A DNA stretch of 34,658 bases from NCBI GenBank assembly GCA_011191985.1, contig DUEU01000056.1, positions 1 through 34,658 on the forward strand. The letters are read 5' to 3'. The position numbers and the translations under genes were made by a program. A model generated the notes under the pieces. It searched no databases and had not been told where the DNA came from. It was given only the letters and a program-made list of their open reading frames with translations. Origin of the DNA: Dehalococcoidia bacterium (GTDB lineage: Bacteria > Chloroflexota > Dehalococcoidia > Dehalococcoidales > W111). Shown here piece after piece: positions 27,121 to 34,658 of the stretch (within the stretch, counting starts at the first letter, position 1; each line of letters opens with the position of its first letter).

Positions 27121-29175
27121 TCAGTCTTTGTCCTCTTCGTCATCTGGCTCTTCTTGTCTGGACCGGTTGGATGAATACATCCTAGTGAGAGACTCAAGCC
27201 TGGTTTCGATTTTCCGCTGAACCTCCCGCGTCCCTTTTTTTGTCTTGGTATCGGTCCCGATATCACCGATAGCTTTCCCGAAGGTCCGGCTCAGTACCTC
27301 AGCCGTATCTTCAGAAGTTTCAGCTATCTCCTCAGGACTGTCAGCGGCCGGTTCCGGGGCCACCTTGCTGGCCGGCGGCTCAACCGACTTACCGGCTTCT
27401 CTGGCACTACCAACCAGCTCTTCAAACACCCGCCGCGATACTTCAGCGGCCTCCCGCGCGGCCCTCTTCGACGCCTCAGTAGCTTCCCGGGCGGCCCTTA
27501 TTGATGCCTCGGCCGTCTCCCGGGCGGACTGGCTCACCGCCTCAGCTCGCTCAATCGCTTCCTGGGCGGCTCTGGCCGCCATCTCAGCCGCTTCCTTTGC
27601 TGCCCGGCTGGCCGCCTCAGCCTTGCTTATCACTTCCTCAGATGCCTTAGTCCACGCGGCTACGGTCTCTGTTGCCGACTTCCTTACCTCATAGGCCTTA
27701 TCGATAGCTTCCTGCGACGCCTTCACCGACAACTCAGCCGTCTCCTGGCACAGCCTCACCGATGCCTCGGTTGCCTCCCGGGACTCCTGGCTGGCTACCT
27801 CGGCTCGTCTGGCGGCTTCATCCGAGGCTGCTTTTGACACCTCCACCGCCTCCAGGGAATTTCTTATCGACTCCTCCGCCTTCTGTCGGGCGCTCCAGGC
27901 TGATTCCTCGGCCCGGCTGGTAGCCTCATCCGAAGCCCTTGTCGATAACTCAGCGGCTTCTTTAGCCGCCCTTATTGCTTCCCAGCTTGCCTCCCGGGAC
28001 GTGCGGCTGGCGGCCTCGGCCCGGCTGGCAGCCTCATCCGAAGCTGCTTTTGATGCCTCCGCCGCCTCCAGGGCAGTTCTCATCGACTCCTCCGCCTTTT
28101 GTCGGGCGCTCCGGGTTGATTCCTCGGCCTGGCTGGCGACCTCACCCGAAGCCCCTGTCGACATATCAACTGCCTCCTGGCACGACTGCTCAGCTGCTGC
28201 CACCCTGGTGATTGCTTCCTGCGACGCTTTCGCGGCCATATCGGCAACCTCTTTGGCCCCGGCCACCCATTTCTCAGCAGTCTCCCTGGCATTCCTGCCT
28301 GTCTCTTCAGACCGCTTTATCGCCTCCTCAGAAGCCCTTATCGATGCCTCGGCTGCCTCTCTTGTTGACTTGCTCACTGCCTCGGCCTTCTGTATGGCTT
28401 TTTCAAAGTTCCTGGCGTATGCTTTGGCCGCGCTATCTGCCGACTTGGTTACTTCCTCAACCTTGCGTACCGCTTCTTGAGATACCCTGGCCGACTTCCT
28501 GGCCATCTCTTTGGCCGATTCACCCACCTCCCCGGCCCGTTCCACTGCCTCCTTAGATGACCTTATCGATTCCTGGGCCGCTTCCTGGACCGCTTGATAT
28601 ATCTGCTCGGACCGCTCTACTACTCCCTGAGAGGTCTTTATCGATTCCTCAACCACGTCTTTGGCTGATTTGGCGGTTGCCTCGGCTCTATACACGGCCT
28701 CCTCATACGTCTTTACCAGACCCTCAACAGTCTCTTTGGTTGACCGGATTATTTCTTCAACCCTGCCTGTGGCCTCCCGAAAAGTCTTTCTTGATGCCTC
28801 AGTAACCTCCCTGGCCGCCCGGCCGGCCGCCTCGGCCTCACCAATGGCCTGCTCAAAAGCCCGGCTCAAATCTGCCGAAGTCTCCTCAGTCGACCGGTAT
28901 ATCTCCTCCGCCCGGCTCACTGCCTGCTGGGACGCCCGGGCTGCCTCCTCGGCCGCCGCTTTAGCCTTTTTGCTTACCTCTTCGGCACGCGTAATGGCTT
29001 CCCGCGACACCCGTACCGACTCCTCGGTCGCCTGTCTGGCTAACTCACCCAGCTTCTCAGCGGTCGCCACCGCTTTCTGAAACATCCCGGCACCGCCCCC
29101 GTCCTCGCCCAAGGCTTCTGCGAATACCTCTTGCGGTACCTCTGTCCGAGCAGACCTTCCTTTTTTGTCAGCCAT
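27121..29175 (-). CDS. 684-aa Ala/Glu-rich repeat coiled-coil protein
   Basis: Long ORF with 25-aa repeat units and 36-aa variants; acidic tail EEPDDEEDKD. Confidence 0.85.
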   Translation of the reverse strand: MADKKGRSARTEVPQEVFAEALGEDGGGAGMFQKAVATAEKLGELARQATEESVRVSREAITRAEEVSKKAKAAAEEAARASQQAVSRAEEIYRSTEETSADLSRAFEQAIGEAEAAGRAAREVTEASRKTFREATGRVEEIIRSTKETVEGLVKTYEEAVYRAEATAKSAKDVVEESIKTSQGVVERSEQIYQAVQEAAQESIRSSKEAVERAGEVGESAKEMARKSARVSQEAVRKVEEVTKSADSAAKAYARNFEKAIQKAEAVSKSTREAAEASIRASEEAIKRSEETGRNARETAEKWVAGAKEVADMAAKASQEAITRVAAAEQSCQEAVDMSTGASGEVASQAEESTRSARQKAEESMRTALEAAEASKAASDEAASRAEAASRTSREASWEAIRAAKEAAELSTRASDEATSRAEESAWSARQKAEESIRNSLEAVEVSKAASDEAARRAEVASQESREATEASVRLCQETAELSVKASQEAIDKAYEVRKSATETVAAWTKASEEVISKAEAASRAAKEAAEMAARAAQEAIERAEAVSQSARETAEASIRAAREATEASKRAAREAAEVSRRVFEELVGSAREAGKSVEPPASKVAPEPAADSPEEIAETSEDTAEVLSRTFGKAIGDIGTDTKTKKGTREVQRKIETRLESLTRMYSSNRSRQEEPDDEEDKD
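27430..29085 (-). repeat. coding repeat tract: about 21 units of 25, 36 or 11 residues
   Basis: Unit boundaries read from translation, e.g. VSREAITRAEEVSKKAKAAAEEAAR, ASQQAVSRAEEIYRSTEETSADLSR; covers residues 31-582. Confidence 0.85.
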
Positions 29176-29453
29176 TCTGAATCCCAGACTATTGTATAAT
29201 AGCCAGTTCCCTTAATCAATCACTATTTCATAACAAATCGGCTAATGAAGCGTCCAACTATTATAACACCCGGTAAAGTCCAAACATCAAGTAAGAGCAC
29301 TTTTCTTACCAATTTCCTACCAAAGCGACTATACCGAAGAGCGTTGGCCATAATTTCAAGGCAAAAAAGATGGGCAGTACCCACCATAACGAATGGTGCT
29401 TAGTTGATTGTCGTTGGTGGTACTACCCTGTCTGATTGGCAGTTCCCGGTGGT

Positions 29454-30017
29454 CTATACTGCTTCCATCACCAGCTGAAGGCTATCCTCCTCCTTTACGA
29501 CGCTGTTAATAATAGGTTCCTGTCTCAGGAGACTCGGCAGCGGTAATTTATCCTCAGCATGAACAACAATCGTACTCTTGCCATCAGCGGAACCGCCCAC
29601 TGATACTAACCGCAGCCCGGCCACCCCGCATAAGAAAGTCTGTAATTTCAGTACCTGGAGAAAATCAGCTGGTTCAGTTATACGAAGCTCTACCCGGCCA
29701 AAATATAGCTCATCATCGTCGGTCTCTTTGACCACTTCTTCCGTAACGGCACCCACAGCAACAGTTTCCTCAGCAACAGCCTCTTCCGCCACAACGTGCC
29801 CGGCAGTAGCTGCTGCTACGACAGCTTCTGCCTCAGCAATAGCAGCGCTTACCGGCTGTGATGGGCGTCCACGGGAAAACCGCCCAAACAAATCGTTGAG
29901 GAAAGTCCTCTCTTGTTTTTTAAGAAATCGCAAAATCAGGTGGCTCAGCAGTGCTCCCACCAAGACGCCAACCACAGCGCAGACCAGAAGCACCGGTACC
30001 ATTTGCAGCCATTCCAT
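29454..30017 (-). CDS. membrane-anchored protein: N-terminal TM helix, Ala/Val/Glu-rich linker, C-terminal globular domain
   Basis: VPVLLVCAVVGVLVGALLSHLIL; then AEAVVAAATAGHVVAEEAVAEETVAVGAV, then ELYFGRVELRITEPADFLQVLKLQTFL...; GGAGG before ATG 30017 (track start 30056). Confidence 0.75.
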   Translation of the reverse strand: MEWLQMVPVLLVCAVVGVLVGALLSHLILRFLKKQERTFLNDLFGRFSRGRPSQPVSAAIAEAEAVVAAATAGHVVAEEAVAEETVAVGAVTEEVVKETDDDELYFGRVELRITEPADFLQVLKLQTFLCGVAGLRLVSVGGSADGKSTIVVHAEDKLPLPSLLRQEPIINSVVKEEDSLQLVMEAV

Positions 30018-30068
30018 CTCTATCCTCCAACAACCATTATTATTAATCAGGCTCAAATACTACCAATT

Positions 30069-31085
30069 CTACCGTTGCGCTACCTTCTCAGTATGTCCCT
30101 GCAGGTTCTTATTGGCCATCTGTTCGGCCTCTTCAATTATCTTTTGCGCCTTTTGCATTACCTCAGCGATAATCTTGTCCGACTCTGCCTTGGCCATGTT
30201 CTCGGCCTCTCTAACAATCTGCTCCGCCCTTTGCTTGGCCGCGGCAACAATCTCCGCCGCCTCCCACTGCGCCTTCTGCTTCACCTCGGCAGACGTTTTA
30301 GAAAGCTCCTTCTCTACCTTCTTCCGGCCCATCTCCCGGGCCTCCTCGATAATCTGCTCTTTCTTCTGTTCCGCTTCAAGGATGATTCTCTTCGCCTGCT
30401 CCCTGCCTTCTTCCAAGCCCAGCTCTCTGGCCTCCTTTTTAATCTGCTCCGCTTCCAGTTGCGCTCGCCTCTTTTCCTCTGTACTGTCCTTCTCTATTTG
30501 CTGTTTCATTTCGGCGGCGGCCCTGGCCAACTCTTCTGTTTCCTTCCGCGCACCCTCTATCAGTCGAGCAGAAACGACTTCGGCTTCTTTCCTGGACTCA
30601 GCTACTATCTTCTCCCACTCCACGTTAGCCATCTGCCTCGCTTCAGCGACCACCCTGGTGGCTTCCTCACTGGCCTTAGCCATGAGTTGCTCTACCTCAC
30701 GCTGCGTATCTTGTTCCGCTTGCTTCCTGGCTTCTCTTTCCGCCTCTCTCTTAATCTCTTCGGTAAATTGCTCGGCTATTTTCTCCGCCCTCTGTCGCGA
30801 CTCTTCAGCATACTTATCTACCTGCTGCTTGGCTTCAGCCCTTATCTGCTCCACCTCCTCATGAGCTCGAGCAACGATACTGGCTGACTCCCTCCCCGCC
30901 GCTTCCAGCATTTTCTCTTTTTCCGAGCGGGCATGATCAACAATAGCCGCCGCTTCCTGTTCGGCCTCTTCCCTTATCTGCTCACCCTGTTCAATGATAA
31001 CCTGTGTCAGCCGTTGCTTGTACTCATCAACGATTTGGGCGGCTTCTTCTGCCTTTTGTTTTAGTCCGTCCTTAGCCACTACCAT
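30069..31085 (-). CDS. long coiled-coil protein resembling ATP-synthase-b/DivIVA-type helices
   Basis: REEAEQEAAAIVDHARSEKEKMLEAAGRESASIVARAHEEVEQIRAEAKQQV...; GGAGG before ATG. Confidence 0.8.
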   Translation of the reverse strand: MVVAKDGLKQKAEEAAQIVDEYKQRLTQVIIEQGEQIREEAEQEAAAIVDHARSEKEKMLEAAGRESASIVARAHEEVEQIRAEAKQQVDKYAEESRQRAEKIAEQFTEEIKREAEREARKQAEQDTQREVEQLMAKASEEATRVVAEARQMANVEWEKIVAESRKEAEVVSARLIEGARKETEELARAAAEMKQQIEKDSTEEKRRAQLEAEQIKKEARELGLEEGREQAKRIILEAEQKKEQIIEEAREMGRKKVEKELSKTSAEVKQKAQWEAAEIVAAAKQRAEQIVREAENMAKAESDKIIAEVMQKAQKIIEEAEQMANKNLQGHTEKVAQR

Positions 31086-31506
31086 ATTAAATACCTCCTG
31101 ACCACGGTGGTTTAATCACCTTTATTTGACCGTCACTATTTATATGTCAGACGACATAGCGGCGATTTAATACCTGCTGACCCGCGAATTTTATTTTTAA
31201 TTTTACGACTGATCGTGCCCAATTACTACACTACTTTCGATTAGATTGCCCCTTATTCCCGGCTCTCTTTAGTAATAGTACAATAGTAATGGTACAGGCA
31301 CAATCACCCTTTTGAGTGATTTACAGAAACCATCACCCCTCGGGACTGAGGCCGGTGCTTAACCCCCGGCCGATGGCAGCGTCCTTTCCGATGTGGCCGC
31401 GATGGGCATGGTCGTGCGGTTGAAGGAAGAGGTAGCAAATAGAGGAGCAAACTAGCCAGTATCGGCTGAGACGACTGATTACTTATGACATTCCTTGGAA
31501 CGAAGG

Positions 31507-32709
31507 CTATTCGTGGGCAGCGCCTTCTACCATTAATCTTTTTAGCTCGACCATCATCTCGGGGGTATCTATGCCTACCGGGCACCTTATACGGCACCGG
31601 GCGCAGGTCAGACAGGTGTAGGCTAATGCCGCCGCCTTTTCCCTGTTGCCCGTTATCATCGCTGACCAGACAGCGCCATTGCCGGCAAAATACTTGTCCC
31701 CAAAATGACCGGCCGTCACCGCGAATACGGGGCACTCATAGAGACAGCCGCCGCACCGGAGACAGTACAGGGCCTGACGCAATACCGGGTGTTTGGCCAA
31801 TTCGGTTCGGCCGGCATCCAGAAAGATGGCGTGGAACTCCCGGGGGCCATGGGCCCCGTAGGTTATCACCTTCTCAATGTCACCGGTGGCACTGGGCCCG
31901 GAAACAACGCTCAGGTACTTGGGCATGGTATAACCGGCATATCGCCAGGTCACCTCGGCTACCTTGCAGGCATCGCTAAAGGTTGGCACCAGCTTCTCCA
32001 TGCCGACCAGGGCGATGTGAACCGGCGGGGCGCCGGTAGCCAGACGGATATTCCCCTCATTCTCGATGAGAAACAGTGACCCCGTCTCGGCGGCAACCAC
32101 GTTAGCGCCGCTCATACCAACGTCGGCCAGGAAATACTTCTCCCTCAGCAGCTGCCGGGCGGTAGCCACTAATGCCTCAATATCATCCGGCGGCAGTTCC
32201 TGCCCGGTCATCTCGGAGAACAGCCGGGCCACGTCTTCCCTGGGCACGTGTACGGCCGGCGACAGGATATGCATCGGCCTTGAGCCCAGCTTCTGTATGA
32301 TAAACTCACCTAAATCAGTCTCGTAGACCTCGTTTCCCCATTCTTCCAGATGCTCCCGCAATCCAATCTCTTCGCCGGTCATGCTTTTACCTTTGACAAC
32401 CACCTTACCGGTCCCTACCAGATCACTGATGACCTTCAGTGCTTCTTCAGCCGTCCTGGCGATATACGCTTTACCCTTGTTACTCTCGATGGCTTCACAT
32501 GCCCGCGCCGTGAGACGCTCCATCTCGCTTATAGCTCGTTCCTTTATTTCTCTCACTTCCTCCGCCAGCTTGACCGTATGCGGGAACGCCTTCAGGGCGC
32601 TGTCTACATTAGCCCGGTACGACTTAACCGCCCGGGACAGGGCAGTCCTTATCCGCTCGTTGTGAGCGGCGCCCATTATCTCCTTCTTGTAATTCCTAAA
32701 GACAGACAC
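31507..32709 (-). CDS. LutB-like protein: LUD domain plus [4Fe-4S] ferredoxin domain
   Basis: VVVKGKSMTGEEIGLREHLEEWGNEVYETDLGEFIIQ, GMSGANVVAAETGSLFLIENEGNIRL, YCLRCGGCLYECPVF, TCLTCARCRIRCPVGID. Confidence 0.92.
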   Translation of the reverse strand: MSVFRNYKKEIMGAAHNERIRTALSRAVKSYRANVDSALKAFPHTVKLAEEVREIKERAISEMERLTARACEAIESNKGKAYIARTAEEALKVISDLVGTGKVVVKGKSMTGEEIGLREHLEEWGNEVYETDLGEFIIQKLGSRPMHILSPAVHVPREDVARLFSEMTGQELPPDDIEALVATARQLLREKYFLADVGMSGANVVAAETGSLFLIENEGNIRLATGAPPVHIALVGMEKLVPTFSDACKVAEVTWRYAGYTMPKYLSVVSGPSATGDIEKVITYGAHGPREFHAIFLDAGRTELAKHPVLRQALYCLRCGGCLYECPVFAVTAGHFGDKYFAGNGAVWSAMITGNREKAAALAYTCLTCARCRIRCPVGIDTPEMMVELKRLMVEGAAHE

Positions 32710-32714
32710 CGGCC

Positions 32715-33728
32715 CTATACCTCCATGGCCATCGCCAGAACCTGTGCCAGGTCAAGGACTTCAACATCGTTAATCTTGAGCTTTTTAAGGCCATCCTTAA
32801 TCTGCAGAATACAGCCTGGGCAGTGGGTGACGATAATACTGGCCCCGGTTGCTACCAGTTCCCGGGCTCTGTTTTCGGCCAGAATCTCGCTTAACTCAGG
32901 GAAGACGGCCTCAAAGCCACCGCCACCGCCGCAGCATGTCGCCCACTCCCCGTTGGTCCAATCGGTCTCGACAAGCTCCAGACTCTTGATTGACCGGAGT
33001 ATCTGGCGCGGTTCCGCCGTCAGCCCCAGGTAGCGGGCTAGCTGACAGGGGTCATGATAGGTGACCTTTACTGCCCGGGGGAATTTTAAATCACGGTCTT
33101 TAATGCCCTCGAGGACAACCTCCAGGAAATGCTTCACTTCCAGGTCATAGTCGGCAACAAACCGGGGAAATAGATTGCGCATGGTATAGGTACAAGAGGG
33201 TACCATGCCAATGATGCGCTTCACACCTCGGGATTTCAGCTCGTTATACACCTTCTGGGCGTTCTGGGCGAACTCGTTATGCATTCCAACGTAGTATAAA
33301 AGGCCACCGCAGCATGGTTCGGCGTCAGCCAGATAGCCGAAGGTAATACCGAGGTTATGCAGCACCCGAACCGCGTCCCTTAAGGGCTGCCCGTCGCTAT
33401 CACCGCCCCTTACCGATAGCTTGCGGTAAACCCCGGCCAGGTCAACGCCCATCTTTCTCTGAAAGCGGGCCAGCCCCATGGGCAATTCCGCTCCAACCGG
33501 GCTTTTATCCATCTTCCGTATCAGCGACATCATAGAGTCCAGGCCGGCGCTATACTGATAGCCGCAGCCGGCGAAGAATACGGTCTGCCCTTCGCCGGGT
33601 AAGTTGAGGTCACGGGCCCACCTGGCCCCGGCCTCCCGGGAAACGCCCAGTATGTTATGCCAGGAGATAATGTTATCGGCGATATAAGCCAGCCCTGGCG
33701 GAATAAGGTCTTTCGCTTTCTTGCTCAT
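32715..33728 (-). CDS. CCG-domain (Fe-S)-binding protein (HdrB/LutA/GlpC-like)
   Basis: FFAGCGYQYS, PCCGGLLYYVG, VPSCTYTMRNLFP, TYHDPCQLARYLGL, CCGGGGGFEAVFP, VTHCPGCILQI. Confidence 0.9.
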   Translation of the reverse strand: MSKKAKDLIPPGLAYIADNIISWHNILGVSREAGARWARDLNLPGEGQTVFFAGCGYQYSAGLDSMMSLIRKMDKSPVGAELPMGLARFQRKMGVDLAGVYRKLSVRGGDSDGQPLRDAVRVLHNLGITFGYLADAEPCCGGLLYYVGMHNEFAQNAQKVYNELKSRGVKRIIGMVPSCTYTMRNLFPRFVADYDLEVKHFLEVVLEGIKDRDLKFPRAVKVTYHDPCQLARYLGLTAEPRQILRSIKSLELVETDWTNGEWATCCGGGGGFEAVFPELSEILAENRARELVATGASIIVTHCPGCILQIKDGLKKLKINDVEVLDLAQVLAMAMEV

Positions 33729-33879
33729 ACAGTATTCCTAACCACCAAACACCTACCCTACTGACTGCCAATAATATATAGTACCTGGCACAAGACCAAG
33801 TGTCAAAAGCATATTGGTGATGATTTACTTATCTGGAGATAACGAGTGAGACAGCCCGCTTCAAAACAGCGAGAAACCG

Positions 33880-34658
33880 CTAGCGGAGCTTTAAACACTT
33901 CTGCACCAGCTCCACCACCTGGGCCGGGAACCGGGCCACCTCCACGCCGACCTGCCGGAGGGCTGTCATCTTGCTCTGTGGTGTGTCCGTACCACCCTGA
34001 ATGATGGCACCGGCATGACCCATCCGCTTCCCTTCCGGGGCATCCTGGCCGGCTATGTAGGCAACCACTGGCTTGGTCATCCACCGGTCAATATACTGGG
34101 CCGCATTCTGTTCCTGGGTACCGCCAACTTCACCGACAATCACCACCGCATCGGTATCCGGGTCTTTCTCGAACAGCTCAAGCAGCTCGGGCAGGTTGGT
34201 AAGCACCACCGGGTCAGCCCCCAGGCCAATCACGGTGCTCTGCCCAAGACCGGCTGTGGCCAGGTTAACACTTATCTCGTAGGAGAGAGTGCCACTCCTG
34301 GAGATAACGCCGATGCGCCCGGAATTAAACATATTGGCCGGCATGATGCCCATCTTGGCTTCACCGGGGGTGATTATGCCCGGAGTGGTCGGGCCAATGA
34401 GCCACACGTTCAGGTCCTTGGCATATTCCCTTATCTTCATGGTATCGTGAACGGGAATGTACTCGGTAACAACGACAATAAGTTGGATACCGGCTTGCAG
34501 GGTCTGCAGGGCAGCATCCTTGGTTGCTGCCGCTGGTACGAAGAACACTGAGGCCTGGGCACCCCGCTCGCGGACGGCCTCATCAACGGTATTGTACACC
34601 GGGATACCCTCAACTTCCTCACCGCCCCGGCCCGGGGTAACGCCAGCAACAACGTTAG
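33880..34658 (-). CDS. sucD: succinyl-CoA ligase (ADP/GDP-forming) alpha subunit, truncated at the window edge
   Basis: NVVAGVTPGRGGEEVEGIPVYNTVDEAV, GPTTPGIITPGEAKMGIMP, GVISRSGTLSYEI, GQDAPEGKRMGHAGAII (catalytic His); N-terminus lies beyond 34658. Confidence 0.95.
   Translation of the reverse strand, partial: NVVAGVTPGRGGEEVEGIPVYNTVDEAVRERGAQASVFFVPAAATKDAALQTLQAGIQLIVVVTEYIPVHDTMKIREYAKDLNVWLIGPTTPGIITPGEAKMGIMPANMFNSGRIGVISRSGTLSYEISVNLATAGLGQSTVIGLGADPVVLTNLPELLELFEKDPDTDAVVIVGEVGGTQEQNAAQYIDRWMTKPVVAYIAGQDAPEGKRMGHAGAIIQGGTDTPQSKMTALRQVGVEVARFPAQVVELVQKCLKLR

Noticed and set aside
28001-29080. Several plus-strand ORFs over the repeat protein
   Set aside because: Shadow ORFs caused by repetitive, GC-rich codons; the minus frame has coherent 25/36-aa periodicity.
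27430-29085. CRISPR array or non-coding tandem repeat
   Set aside because: Periodicity is in-frame (multiples of 75/108/33 nt), diverged at the DNA level and within one ORF; no repeat-spacer pattern.
27121-29175. Chemoreceptor (MCP) or apolipoprotein-like annotation for the repeat protein
   Set aside because: Ala/Glu helical repeats give superficial similarity; no MCP hairpin signature, TM or HAMP region seen.
29578-30864. Plus-strand 428-aa Ser-rich ORF
   Set aside because: Antisense to the membrane-anchored and coiled-coil genes; the Ser/Ala-rich composition is the complement of Glu/Ala repeat codons, and no credible RBS was seen.
29913-30887. Plus-strand 324-aa Leu-rich ORF
   Set aside because: Another antisense reading of the same coiled-coil gene; Leu/Phe-rich artefact.

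Overview
The window looks like a bacterial chromosome segment, probably Chloroflexota/Dehalococcoidia-like judging from gene content only; taxonomy was not tested. I saw no mobile element, CRISPR array, rRNA or tRNA. Left third (+ strand): core metabolism, dxs (5'-truncated), pgk, archaeal-type apgM, tpiA, miaA, dapF, dapL-type aminotransferase, hflX. Next comes an intergenic hairpin element and a small ORF. A minus-strand cluster follows: PaaX-family regulator, two BcrA/BcrD-type ATPase activators, a 2x[4Fe-4S] ferredoxin, and a fused NuoG-like/GltD-like oxidoreductase with a C-terminal GIY-YIG-like domain. Substrate-binding benzoyl-CoA-reductase subunits are not in the window. The middle has a dCTP-deaminase-like gene, hypotheticals, DegV, ftsA-ftsZ, a DUF5343-like gene, plsY, a glycosyltransferase, UspA and a cyclophilin lipoprotein. 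Then comes a second, divergent tubulin/FtsZ-superfamily GTPase, convergent with four minus-strand genes: three long coiled-coil proteins and one membrane-anchored protein. One of these (684 aa) is built from regular 25-residue units, some expanded to 36 (25+11); another is nine consecutive 11-residue units. The right end has a LutB-like LUD/Fe-S protein, a CCG-domain (HdrB/LutA-like) protein and truncated sucD. The strongest candidates for an undescribed system are (1) the tubulin-like GTPase plus hendecad coiled-coil locus and (2) the orphan benzoyl-CoA-reductase-type activase/electron-transfer operon.
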